Positions 56,070 to 64,000 of a stretch of 64,000 nucleotides of DNA are shown one piece after another. A program made the translations under genes and the position numbers. Every line of letters starts with the position of its first letter. Within the stretch, counting starts at the first letter, position 1. The notes below the pieces were generated by a model. The model did not search any database. It saw only the letters and a program-made list of their open reading frames with translations, and was not told the origin of the DNA. The DNA comes from Roseimaritima sediminicola (lineage in GTDB: Bacteria > Planctomycetota > Planctomycetia > Pirellulales > Pirellulaceae): positions 186,001 through 250,000 of the forward strand of contig NZ_WIAD01000002.1 of the NCBI RefSeq assembly GCF_009618275.1, in the 5' to 3' direction.

Positions 56070-58610
56070 TTACTCTTGGTTGTTCCACTGCAGCTCCAGG
56101 CTGTCGTGGTACTCCTGCTGGTACGCTTGGCTCAACTCGATCGTCTCCTGGGTCATCATGCCCTGGACGGTATCGCGTTCGGTGGCCTGCAGGAATTGCT
56201 TTCGCAACTCCTCCTGCGAAGGCGTTCGCTTGGTGGTCTTGACCACGTACAACACCGTGCCCGGCTGGTTGGGCGCCACGCCGCAATGACCGATCGGCTG
56301 GGTAAAGACCTGCTGCATGAACTCGTCACCGACCCGGTTCAGCTGTTCCAGGTTGTAGATCATCGGCATCCGCCCCGGCCCGAGCCAGTTCATCCAGGAG
56401 AACTCGCCCAGGTCGTCGTAGACGAATTCCTTGCGGTCCTCGGGAACCAACTCCTTCAGGGGCTTGTCCGATTCGTTGGCTTCGGCAGCCAACTCTTCGG
56501 CGGCTTGCCGAGCCAACTCACGAGCTTCGCGGTAACGGATCGCGCTGATCACCTCGTCGCGGACCTCGACCAACATCGGCACCTTGTCGGGCGTCTGCTC
56601 GGTCTTCCAAGACACAAAGCTCTGGCTGCTGCGGAAGTTGGTGGTTTCGACCGGCGAGTACAAACCTTCGCCGCCGCCGAACATCAGCTGCGGGAAGCTG
56701 TCGCCGGCTTGGAACTGACCGGTCATCGACATCGACTGACCGACGGCGGTTTCCTGCAGCGACCCGATGTCGTGAGGCCCGATCTTCTCGTAATCCAGCC
56801 CCAACTGCTCGGCCAAAGCTTCGATGTCCGGCCGCTCCGGCGGCGGACCTTCGGCCGTTTCGTCTTCGAGTTCGGCTTGGTAGACGTTGTAGTCGACCGA
56901 GTAATCCTGCATGACCTCTTTGACCTTCTCGAGATTCTCACGCACCTGCGTGAACGCCTCGGGGGTCACCAACTGTCGGGCGATCTGGTCACGCACCTCT
57001 TCGAAGGGCCGCACATTGGGCTCGTCCGCCGCTTCCGGCTCACCCTCGCCGGGAGTTTCCTCAGCGGGAGTTTCCTCAGCTGCGGGCGTTTCTTCGGCGG
57101 GAGTTTCCTCAGCGGGAGTTTCCTCAGCTGCGGGAGTTTCTTCGCTGGCGGGAGCTTCTTCGGGCGTATCCGCATCCGCTTCGGAGGTGTCCTGAGCCCG
57201 CATCGCCACGAGCTGGACAGCTGGAGGTTGCGACCGCAAGGCCTGGTCCTCTCCCTCTTCGCCAGCCGGTTCGTCCTCGGCGGGCGACTCTTCCACGACG
57301 GGCTCGTCAGCGGCTGGTTCCTCGCTAGCAGGTTCTTCCGAGGCCGGTTCTTCGGTGTCGGGTTCTTCCGCAGCAGGAGCTTCTTCTTCCATCGGCTCGT
57401 CACCAGCCGGCTCTTCAGTTGCCGGTTCTTCGCTGGCCGGCTCTTCGGTGACGGGTTCTTCGGCGGCGGGAGCTTCCTCTTCCATCGGCTTGTCACCAGC
57501 CGGCTCTTCGCTGGCCGGCTCTTCGCTGGCCGGCTCTTCGCTGGCCGGTTCTTCCGTGGCCGGTTCGTTCGCAGGCGCGTCCTGCATGGGAGCGTCTTCG
57601 GCCGGCGTCTGTTCGGCGGGGTCGGCTTGGTTCTCGGGCGTTTCCCCGGGCGGGGCCGTTTCCTCGGCGGGGATCACAAACGCGCCGGCGGCGACCTGTT
57701 TCTCGTACTCCGCCCGCAGTTCCTCTTCGGAAACCTCGGCGGCCATGCGTTCGATAAAGGTGTCGAAGTTACCGGAGACGACTTCAAACGTGGCCGTGGG
57801 GCGGCGGCGGAAACCGGGGCGGTCGGAGGTATCGTCGGGATAGACCTCTTTGCCTTCCTCGAAGACCTCTTGAATTTCCGCTTCACTGGGTTCGGGATTG
57901 GTTTGGTCCAGGTACTCATCGACCAACACCGGATAGGCGACCGCTCCGGCACGCTGGTTCAGACGCAGGTACAGGGCGTACTGTTGGGCGGGCGGGATGG
58001 TCGTGCGTCCCGAAGCGAACAGGCCGGCGACCGAGGTTTGCTGGACGGCGTTGGCCAACAGGTGCATCCGCAGCTGTTCGAGCATGTCGTGCTGGCCGAG
58101 TTGGCGATCGGTGGCGCGGCGCAGGATCAAATGGATTTGGTCGTCCGACAGTTGGTTGTCGGTGAACTGGCTCAGCCAGACCCGGACGGCCGCGTGATCG
58201 AGGTCAAAGCCCAGCTCCTTGGCTCGTTGGGCGTACAGCTGGACCGAGACCGAGGTTTCGGCCGAAGGTTGACTATTGATGCCCCACTGCGAGATCTGTC
58301 CGCGCTGCTCGTCGTAGGCAAAGCCCGGCACGTTCAACGTTCCGCCTCGCTCGACCGTCTCCTTGGCCAGCTCCGACAGGAACTGCAGGGTCGCGTAGTG
58401 GTTGCGGGTGAAGCGATTGACGCGGTCGTATTCGAAATTCCCCCCGCGGTAACTGGCCACCACCGCACTGTCGCTTCCGCCGGGACCTCGCTGGCGGACC
58501 CAGCTGTCGACTGCCGGCAGCACGACGAATGCCAGCATGGCTAAAACCGTCAACGCGATCATCAACGGTTTGAGGTTTCGGCGAAACAGTTCAAAGGGAC
58601 TGGTGGACAT
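56070..58610 (-). CDS. PpiD/SurA-like membrane-anchored periplasmic protein
   Basis: An 846-residue protein. MSTSPFELFRRNLKPLMIAL, then the membrane helix MIALTVLAMLAFVVLPAVD, is the PpiD layout; a SurA_N-like helical region follows (QLYAQRAKELGFDLDHAAVR, QQYALYLRLNQRAGAVAYPV). Residues about 330-560 are a low-complexity Glu/Pro/Ala linker built from EEPAS and EETPA pentapeptides (15-bp units). The C-terminal region (RPFEEVRDQIARQLVTPEAF, WKTEQTPDKVPMLVEVRDEV) resembles PpiD's last part. I see no parvulin-type isomerase domain, so it may act only as a chaperone. Start: ATG at 58610 rather than a TTG five codons upstream. Confidence 0.75.
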   Translation of the reverse strand: MSTSPFELFRRNLKPLMIALTVLAMLAFVVLPAVDSWVRQRGPGGSDSAVVASYRGGNFEYDRVNRFTRNHYATLQFLSELAKETVERGGTLNVPGFAYDEQRGQISQWGINSQPSAETSVSVQLYAQRAKELGFDLDHAAVRVWLSQFTDNQLSDDQIHLILRRATDRQLGQHDMLEQLRMHLLANAVQQTSVAGLFASGRTTIPPAQQYALYLRLNQRAGAVAYPVLVDEYLDQTNPEPSEAEIQEVFEEGKEVYPDDTSDRPGFRRRPTATFEVVSGNFDTFIERMAAEVSEEELRAEYEKQVAAGAFVIPAEETAPPGETPENQADPAEQTPAEDAPMQDAPANEPATEEPASEEPASEEPASEEPAGDKPMEEEAPAAEEPVTEEPASEEPATEEPAGDEPMEEEAPAAEEPDTEEPASEEPASEEPAADEPVVEESPAEDEPAGEEGEDQALRSQPPAVQLVAMRAQDTSEADADTPEEAPASEETPAAEETPAEETPAEETPAAEETPAEETPGEGEPEAADEPNVRPFEEVRDQIARQLVTPEAFTQVRENLEKVKEVMQDYSVDYNVYQAELEDETAEGPPPERPDIEALAEQLGLDYEKIGPHDIGSLQETAVGQSMSMTGQFQAGDSFPQLMFGGGEGLYSPVETTNFRSSQSFVSWKTEQTPDKVPMLVEVRDEVISAIRYREARELARQAAEELAAEANESDKPLKELVPEDRKEFVYDDLGEFSWMNWLGPGRMPMIYNLEQLNRVGDEFMQQVFTQPIGHCGVAPNQPGTVLYVVKTTKRTPSQEELRKQFLQATERDTVQGMMTQETIELSQAYQQEYHDSLELQWNNQE

Positions 58611-58935
58611 CGTATCCTTATCCAAATCGATCGAAGGGAAGCGAAATCGGGTGGCCCGGGGAACGATTTCGGTCGCCGATCACTTGACAAGCGACTCGAC
58701 CGCTCCAAACCTAAGGAACCGATTTGCTGAGTAGGTGATAGCCTCGCGGTGCCAGATTGTTTCGCGTCTTGCCCCTGTCCGCTACCACCTTGTACCGCAA
58801 CCGGCCCGGATTTATGACGATTTTTCTCGCCAGGGGCCGATGGGTAACGTACAGTTGCCGCGTTTTTGCGGTCAAGTCGTTCCTTTCCGCCCGTCTCGAT
58901 TCCCTCTGCCCGCACGTGAAGGTCCTAGTCTGAAC
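58611..58935. other. Intergenic region between the PpiD-like gene and topA
   Basis: 325 nt between divergent genes. No repeats of the families seen elsewhere and no small gene with convincing features. It presumably holds both promoters; GAAGG about 17 nt before the topA ATG is the only ribosome-site-like string. Confidence 0.4.
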
Positions 58936-61656
58936 ATGGCAAAATCCACCGGTAAAGCGTTGGTGATTGTCGAATCGCCCGCCAAGGCGAGAACGATCTC
59001 CAAGTTCCTCGGAAAGAACTACCAAGTGGAAGCCAGCATTGGGCACGTGCGCGACCTGCCTGGCGGCAAGAAGGATGTGCCCGAGAAGTACAAATCGGAA
59101 AACTGGGCATACTTGGGGGTTAACGTCGACGACGGCTTCGAGCCGGTTTACATCGTCCCGGACGAAAAGAAAAAACAGGTCAAGAAACTCAAAGACGCCC
59201 TCCGGGACGCCGACGAGCTGTACCTGGCGACGGACGAAGACCGCGAGGGAGAAGCGATCAGCTGGCACCTGCAGCAATTGCTCAAACCCAAGGTCCCGGT
59301 GCATCGACTGGTCTTTCACGAGATCACTCGCGAAGCGATCGAGGCGGCCCTGGCTTCGCCGCGCACGATCGACGATGGCCTGGTCGACGCCCAGGAAACC
59401 CGCCGTATCCTCGACCGCCTGTACGGCTACGACGTGTCGCAGCTGCTGTGGCGCAAGATCGGCCGCGGGCTGTCCGCCGGACGGGTCCAGAGCGTCGCGG
59501 TCCGCCTGATCGTCGAACGCGAACGCGAACGAATGGCCTTCCACGCCGCCACCTACTGGGACCTGGAAGGCATCTTCGAAACGGCCCAGCCGCAGAGTTT
59601 TCCGGCCACGCTGACGGCCGTCGAGGGCCGCAAGATCCCCACCGGCAAGGACTTCGATCCGGATACGGGACGGCTGAAGAATCCGGACCTGCTGCAGATG
59701 AACCAACAGCAGGCCGAGCAACTGGCCGAGCGGCTGCGCGAGGCGACGTTCACCGTCAGCCGAGTGGACAGCAAACCCTTCACCGAACGCCCCAAAGCAC
59801 CGTTCACGACCAGCACCCTGCAGCAGGAAGCCAACCGCAAACTGGGCCTGACCGCTCGCAACGCCATGCGGGCGGCCCAGAAACTTTACGAAAACGGTTA
59901 CATCACCTACATGCGTACCGACAGTACCACGCTGTCGGGCGAGGCGGTCAAGGCGGCCCGGGACCTGGTCCGCAGCGAGTACGGCGAGAACTTCCTGCAC
60001 GGTTCGACACGGACCTATGCCAGCAAAGTCAAAAACGCCCAGGAGGCTCACGAGGCGATCCGTCCGGCGGGCACCGTGTTCCGCAAACCCGAATCCCTCC
60101 GCGGCGAACTGAATCGAGACGAGTTCCGCCTGTACGACTTGATCTGGAAACGCACGGTGGCCTGCCAGATGGCCGACGCCCGTAAGCGCCGCACCACGGT
60201 CGTGATCGAGGGTGGCGATGCGACGTTTCAGACCAGCGGTACCAGCATCGAATTCGAAGGCTTTCTGCGAGCCTACGTCGAGGGCAGCGACGATCCCGAA
60301 GCGGAACTGGCCGACAAGGAAACCCTGCTGCCCTCGGTCGAACAGGGCCAATCGCTGACGGCCCAGCAACTGAACCCCAAAGACCACACCACCAAACCGC
60401 CGGCGCGGTACAGCGAAGCCGCTCTGACGCGGATCCTGGAAGAGAAGGGCATCGGCCGGCCCAGTACGTACGCCTCGATCATCGAAACGATCCAGGCTCG
60501 CGACTACGTCTACAAAAAGGGCGGCGCCCTGGTTCCCAGCTGGACCGCCTTCAGCGTGGTTCGCTTGCTGGAGACGCACTTTTCGGCCCTGGTCGATTAC
60601 GAGTTCACCGCCCAGATGGAAGACCTGCTCGACGCGATCAGCCGCAAAGAAGCGGAGCGACTGCGGTACCTGCAGCAATTTTATTTCGGCGAACAGGACG
60701 GCATCGGGCTGAAACCCAAACTGGAAGCCAAGATCGACGAGATCGATCCCCGCGAAACGGCCATGTTCTCGCTCGGCACGCCCGACAGCGGCGAACACCG
60801 CGAGGAGGTCTTCGTTCGCGTCGGTAAATTCGGCCCCTTCCTCCAGCAGGGCGAACGTCGCGGCAGTATCCCCGATGGCTTGCCCCCGGACGAAATGAAC
60901 CTGGCCAAGGCGCTGGAGCTGCTGGAATCGTCGTCGCGCGATGACGAACCGCTGGGCATGCACGAGGAAACCGGCAAGCCGATCTACATGAAGGTGGGTC
61001 GCTTTGGCCCCTACGTCCAACTGGGCGAGAACGACGACGAGGAAAAGAAGAACAAGTCGATCCCCAAAATGGTCGCGCCGGAGAACGTCACGCTGGAGCT
61101 GGCCCATCAGCTGCTCGCCCTGCCGCGAAACCTGGGCCGTTACGACGAACTGGATGCGGACATCGAAGCCAACGACGGCCGCTATGGTCCCTACATCCGC
61201 TGCGGCAAAGAAACCCGCTCGCTGCCGGCCGGGATGAGCCCCCTGGACGTTAATCGCGATCAAGCCATCGAACTGCTCAAACAACCCAAGACGCGGGGCC
61301 GAGCCGCCCCCAAAGAACCGCTGAAGGTGTTCGACGATCCCTCGCCGGTGAACGAAAACCAGGTGCGCGTCCTGGAAGGTCGCTACGGGCCCTACGTCAC
61401 CGACGGCGAGACCAACGCCTCGCTGCCCAAGGGGGCGGTCCCCACCGAATTGACCTTCAACGAAGCCCTCGACCTGTTGGCCGAACGGGCTGCGAAGGCG
61501 CCGAAAAAGAAAAAGAAAAAGAAGAAGGCCGCCAAGAAGAAGGCTGCCAAGAAAAAAGCCGCGAAGAAGAAGACGGGCAAAAAGAAAGCCGCCAAGAAGA
61601 CGGCGAAAAAGAAGACCGCGGCGATCAAGAAAAAAGGCGTCCAGAAAAAGCCGTAG
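58936..61656 (+). CDS. topA: DNA topoisomerase I (type IA)
   Basis: A 906-residue enzyme that relaxes negative supercoils through a 5'-phosphotyrosine. Toprim region: LVIVESPAKARTISKFLGKN and YLATDEDREGEAISWHL. Catalytic Tyr325 lies in GYITYMRTDSTTLS; IGRGLSAGRVQSVAVRLIVE and GIGRPSTYASIIETIQ are also conserved. Instead of E. coli-type zinc ribbons, the C-terminus has four GxxGP(Y/F) repeats at about 629-825 (GKFGPFLQQGE, GRFGPYVQLGE, GRYGPYIRCGKE, GRYGPYVTDGE) and then a Lys/Ala tail (855-906) like histone H1. Start: ATG giving MAKSTGKALVIVES. Confidence 0.96.
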   Translation: MAKSTGKALVIVESPAKARTISKFLGKNYQVEASIGHVRDLPGGKKDVPEKYKSENWAYLGVNVDDGFEPVYIVPDEKKKQVKKLKDALRDADELYLATDEDREGEAISWHLQQLLKPKVPVHRLVFHEITREAIEAALASPRTIDDGLVDAQETRRILDRLYGYDVSQLLWRKIGRGLSAGRVQSVAVRLIVERERERMAFHAATYWDLEGIFETAQPQSFPATLTAVEGRKIPTGKDFDPDTGRLKNPDLLQMNQQQAEQLAERLREATFTVSRVDSKPFTERPKAPFTTSTLQQEANRKLGLTARNAMRAAQKLYENGYITYMRTDSTTLSGEAVKAARDLVRSEYGENFLHGSTRTYASKVKNAQEAHEAIRPAGTVFRKPESLRGELNRDEFRLYDLIWKRTVACQMADARKRRTTVVIEGGDATFQTSGTSIEFEGFLRAYVEGSDDPEAELADKETLLPSVEQGQSLTAQQLNPKDHTTKPPARYSEAALTRILEEKGIGRPSTYASIIETIQARDYVYKKGGALVPSWTAFSVVRLLETHFSALVDYEFTAQMEDLLDAISRKEAERLRYLQQFYFGEQDGIGLKPKLEAKIDEIDPRETAMFSLGTPDSGEHREEVFVRVGKFGPFLQQGERRGSIPDGLPPDEMNLAKALELLESSSRDDEPLGMHEETGKPIYMKVGRFGPYVQLGENDDEEKKNKSIPKMVAPENVTLELAHQLLALPRNLGRYDELDADIEANDGRYGPYIRCGKETRSLPAGMSPLDVNRDQAIELLKQPKTRGRAAPKEPLKVFDDPSPVNENQVRVLEGRYGPYVTDGETNASLPKGAVPTELTFNEALDLLAERAAKAPKKKKKKKKAAKKKAAKKKAAKKKTGKKKAAKKTAKKKTAAIKKKGVQKKP

Positions 61657-61831
61657 CCGAAGTCGCGCGTGCCGTGGACGCGCCGCCCACACCGACCACG
61701 CGACCCGCCCGCGGGTCCGTTTGAAATTTCGACGGCATCGGATATGCTGTCGGCCAAACCCGATCTATCGATCCAGTTCCCTATCGATTCATTTCCATCG
61801 AACCTCACTTTGTTTTCAGGAATTTTATTCT

Positions 61832-62011
61832 ATGGCCGGAACCGAACGTCGCCGTGAACTTCGTCGTCGCCGTCAACGCGTTGTCAAAACGCGCAAAATC
61901 CTCGATCGCGTCAAGAAGGGCAGCATGAGCAAGGACACGGCCGCGCGGAAACTGCGCCGGATGACGACCGGTGCCGACGTGATCATCCAGCGCGAAGGCC
62001 TAAACGCCTAG
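61832..62011 (+). CDS. Small basic protein, possibly DUF6800 family
   Basis: A 59-residue, Arg/Lys-rich protein: MAGTERRRELRRRRQRVVKT, RKILDRVKKGSMSKDTAARK, LRRMTTGADVIIQREGLNA. AGGAA lies 10 nt before the ATG. It resembles short planctomycete proteins I associate with DUF6800 (MxGTERxRELRRRR start); this is from memory and unverified. A charged helical hairpin that could bind nucleic acid or ribosomes. It is 175 nt downstream of topA on the same strand. Confidence 0.7.
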   Translation: MAGTERRRELRRRRQRVVKTRKILDRVKKGSMSKDTAARKLRRMTTGADVIIQREGLNA

Positions 62012-62032
62012 CGATCGGAGGGCGCAGCGGTC

Positions 62033-62088
62033 GCATAGGCTTCCAGCCCGTGAAGACAGACATTCACAGGCTGGAAGCCTATGCCACT
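62033..62088. repeat. Facing pair of 27-bp elements
   Basis: A reverse copy (GCATAGGCTTCCAGCCCGTG, 62033-62052) and a forward copy (62065-62088) form one long inverted repeat between the convergent ends of the small basic gene and the NAD(P)HX epimerase gene, where it could act as a shared terminator. Confidence 0.85.
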
Positions 62089-62091
62089 CGC

Positions 62092-62766
62092 CTAGTGCAG
62101 ATAGACCGATCGCAGTAGTTTGCGGGGCACTCCGATCGGGATCACGGTGACGTGGCCGGTCCACTGCTTGGACTCGGGTGATTCGAAGCCGCGTTTGCGA
62201 GCGACGAAGGTCATCGTCTGATCGGCGCGAAAACATTCGCCCGCGGCCGTGCCGGTATCACAATCGATCCCGCTGGGTAGATCGATCGCAATCCGCAGGG
62301 CCGCCGCTCGGTTGGCTGCCGCAGCCGCCCGGCTGTACGGCTCGCGAAGCGCTCCGTGGGCGCCGGTGCCGACCATCGCGTCCACAATCGCGTCGCTGCG
62401 GCCAGCGCGCTCGAGCAGTTCCTCGAGCCCCTCTTCTTGAACCGACCAGGTGGGGATCTCGGCCGCTTGGGCGATCCGCCAGTTGACCGCCGCGTCGCCG
62501 CGCAGTCCGCTCGGGTCGGTCAACTGGACGATTGCCGGTTCACAGCCCAGCAGCTGCAGGTGACGCGCGATCACGTAGCCGTCGCCGGCGTTGTTTCCGC
62601 GGCCAGCCAGGATCACCGGATTGCGGCCCCGGACCAGCGGAGCGATCGCTTCGGCGGCGCCGCGTCCGGCGTTCTCCATCAGCACTAGCCCGGACATGCC
62701 GTACTGTTCGATGGCGATTTGGTCGATCTGGCGGACTTGATCCCGCCGCAGCGAAGTCGCAAGCAT
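62092..62766 (-). CDS. nnrE: NAD(P)H-hydrate epimerase
   Basis: A 224-residue YjeF_N-domain protein that interconverts R- and S-forms of damaged (hydrated) NAD(P)H so the dehydratase can repair them. DQIAIEQYGMSGLVLMENAG, GRGNNAGDGYVIARHL, AIVDAMVGTGAHG, AIDLPSGIDCDTG and TMTFVARKRGF are all in place. Only the epimerase half is present; the dehydratase (NnrD) domain is absent and must be elsewhere. Start: ATG giving MLATSLRRDQ. Confidence 0.92.
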   Translation of the reverse strand: MLATSLRRDQVRQIDQIAIEQYGMSGLVLMENAGRGAAEAIAPLVRGRNPVILAGRGNNAGDGYVIARHLQLLGCEPAIVQLTDPSGLRGDAAVNWRIAQAAEIPTWSVQEEGLEELLERAGRSDAIVDAMVGTGAHGALREPYSRAAAAANRAAALRIAIDLPSGIDCDTGTAAGECFRADQTMTFVARKRGFESPESKQWTGHVTVIPIGVPRKLLRSVYLH

Positions 62767-62970
62767 CGTGATCCATACTCCTGAAAAAAAGCAGCGTGAA
62801 ACAACACCGTATCTCCGCCGATTGTTTCGGCTGGAAGCGCGTCATGCAATCGTGGCGAAGTCCTTCCCCGGCGGCCAGTTCGGGGTAGGATGAAGCCGTG
62901 GGACGCCGGTCTTTCCGGATGTTATATTTTTGAAGTTCACGGTATTTAATTTCTCCGGAGCCAAACGCAC

Positions 62971-63195
62971 ATGCCTCTGTACGAGTACGATTGCCAGAGT
63001 TGCCAGAAGAGTGTCGAAGTGTTGCTCAGCCACAGCGAGGAAACGCCCGAGTGCCCCGAGTGCGGCGGGAATCGCCTGGAACGGTTGTTGAGCGTGCCGG
63101 CGACGCCCAGCGTGCGCAGCGGTGCCGCGCTGCCGACCGCCGCACAGGACTGCGGCGCTCCGCGGTGCTGCGGCGGCGGCGGCTGTCAGATGTAA
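62971..63195 (+). CDS. FmdB-family zinc ribbon protein
   Basis: A 74-residue protein: MPLYEYDCQSCQKSVEVLLS with two CxxC knuckles (CQSC, CPEC) typical of FmdB/CxxC_CxxC_SSSS regulators, and a Cys/Gly-rich tail (CCGGGGC). CGGAG lies upstream of the ATG. FmdB-like proteins are thought to be small regulators; the role here is unknown. The last 10 nt overlap the convergent MATE gene. Confidence 0.9.
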   Translation: MPLYEYDCQSCQKSVEVLLSHSEETPECPECGGNRLERLLSVPATPSVRSGAALPTAAQDCGAPRCCGGGGCQM

Positions 63196-64000
63196 ACTTC
63201 GCGGCGATCGATCATGTCGATCGTTCGCCAGCGGCCCTGCAAAAAACGCAGCATCATCGCCACGGCCAACATCCAGATCCAAGCCGTGATCATCCACCAC
63301 CACCAGCGAAGCGCCTCGCTCGGCGGCTCGAACACATGCCCAATGGTCAGCGCGGCCGCCGAGCAGACGGTGGTCCCGAGCAGCACGAACCAGGTGTCGC
63401 CGGCGCCGCGCAGCGCCCCGGCCAGGATCAGCTGGATGGCGTCGAACAACACGTACATGGCGACGAAGCCCAATAGGCCGCGAGCCAGCTGGAGCGATTG
63501 CTGCGAGTCGTCGCCCAGGTCGGCCATCCGGTACAGCGACAACAACGTGTCGGGGGCAAACAGATACAGCCCCGCCCAGGCCGCCGAATAGATCAGAGCG
63601 ACCACCAACGCGCTGCGGACCACACGCTGGGCCAGCTCCGGCCCCGATTCGGTCAGATGCCGTCCCACCAGGACCGAGGCCGCGACCGAGAGCCCCACCA
63701 GGGGAATGAAGGCGATCATATTAAAATTGATCGCCATCGTCGTCGCTCGCAGCGGCAACTCGCCCAGCGAGCCAATCTGCAGGACGATCAACGTAAAACC
63801 ACCAGCTTCGACCACGAACTGCAGGCCGGCCGGCAGCCCGAAGTACAGCAAACGGCGCAGCAGCGGCACGTCCAGCACGCGCCCGCGCACGAAGCCATAC
63901 ACCGACTCGTCGGCCTGTTGCCAGATCAGCAGCACGAACAGCAACGCCTTGAACCAGAAACTGATCGCGCTGGCGATTCCGGCGCCGACGATGCCCATTT
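63186..64000 (-). CDS. MATE-family efflux transporter, 5' part outside window
   Basis: The last 271 or so residues of a multidrug/Na+ antiporter; the start lies beyond the right edge. The MG(I/V)VGAGIASAISFW block is internal in this family. About six or seven helices of the second half are visible (FGLPAGLQFVVEAGGFTLIV, FIPLVGLSVAASVLVGRHL, ALVVALIYSAAWAGLYLF, LLGFVAMYVLFDAIQLILAG, DTWFVLLGTTVCSAAALTIG, WWMITAWIWMLAVAMMLRF). GALRGAGDTWF is the conserved MATE C-terminal motif. Confidence 0.88.
   Translation of the reverse strand, partial: MGIVGAGIASAISFWFKALLFVLLIWQQADESVYGFVRGRVLDVPLLRRLLYFGLPAGLQFVVEAGGFTLIVLQIGSLGELPLRATTMAINFNMIAFIPLVGLSVAASVLVGRHLTESGPELAQRVVRSALVVALIYSAAWAGLYLFAPDTLLSLYRMADLGDDSQQSLQLARGLLGFVAMYVLFDAIQLILAGALRGAGDTWFVLLGTTVCSAAALTIGHVFEPPSEALRWWWWMITAWIWMLAVAMMLRFLQGRWRTIDMIDRREVYI

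Noticed and set aside
56076-58544. Open frame of 822 codons on the plus strand
   Set aside because: It lies antisense to the PpiD-like gene. Its Gly/Ser/Phe repeats are the complement of the EEPAS repeats, and it has no domain or ribosome site.
58711-61692. Open frame of 993 codons on the minus strand
   Set aside because: Complete antisense of topA; a by-product of high-GC third positions. No recognisable motif.
61700-61722. GACCC/GGGTC hairpin after topA as a terminator
   Set aside because: Short stem and no T-run; the small basic gene follows on the same strand, so readthrough is as likely.

Overview
The window looks like a piece of a Planctomycetota chromosome, most likely Pirellulaceae (the Rhodopirellula-like group). 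Family features point there: an N-terminal LESRRLLA motif on a dockerin-bearing secreted protein, a YidC with a periplasmic PDZ domain, a long MoxR/DUF58/BatA operon, a TopA ending in a Lys/Ala-rich tail, and several dispersed intergenic palindromes typical of these genomes. GC is high (about 60-65% by eye). It drops in a block inside one methyltransferase gene and in the gene after it, which suggests acquired DNA. No taxonomic search was possible.

Layout. 1-1317: the 5' end of a DehI-like gene and a Tat-exported EEP-fold phosphatase/nuclease. 1504-20909: a defence island. A divergent XRE regulator faces six co-directional genes: a DEAD/DEAH helicase-nuclease of the type III restriction kind, a GmrSD-like DUF262/DUF1524 protein, a beta-class Mod-like DNA methyltransferase, a SIR2-protein kinase fusion, a RelE-like/UvrD helicase fusion, and a 2075-residue DUF4011-helicase-Vsr protein (Hhe type). 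Three of the junctions overlap, so most of the set is probably one transcript. This island is the best candidate for an undescribed or composite system; the SIR2-kinase fusion inside a restriction-modification operon is the most unusual part. 21284-25155: unrelated minus-strand genes (a PARG-like macrodomain, DUF2071, a ZIP-like membrane protein, ThuA).

25636-37330: six plus-strand genes, mostly overlapping: MoxR ATPase, DUF58, a BatA/VWA membrane protein, a giant Gln-rich coiled-coil membrane protein, a second VWA/amidotransferase-like membrane protein, and a secreted caspase-fold protein. Together they suggest an envelope-associated MoxR-VWA machine. 37533-41910: an outer-membrane-like protein, a TPR-like protein and a secreted hydrolase with dockerin. 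42293-45552: tRNA-Val, ribosomal protein bS21 and YidC. 45671-50583: two small envelope proteins, a DUF4142 protein, and a minus-strand set of DUF58, YggS (PLP homeostasis) and a CobW-like GTPase. 50957-54901: a fused hydantoinase/5-oxoprolinase. 55468-64000: a PmtA-like methyltransferase, a PpiD-like membrane protein lacking a visible isomerase domain, topoisomerase I, a small basic protein, NAD(P)HX epimerase, an FmdB zinc ribbon and a truncated MATE transporter.

Intergenic DNA holds at least six families of short palindromic or tandem repeats. No CRISPR array, rRNA, transposase or integrase was seen.
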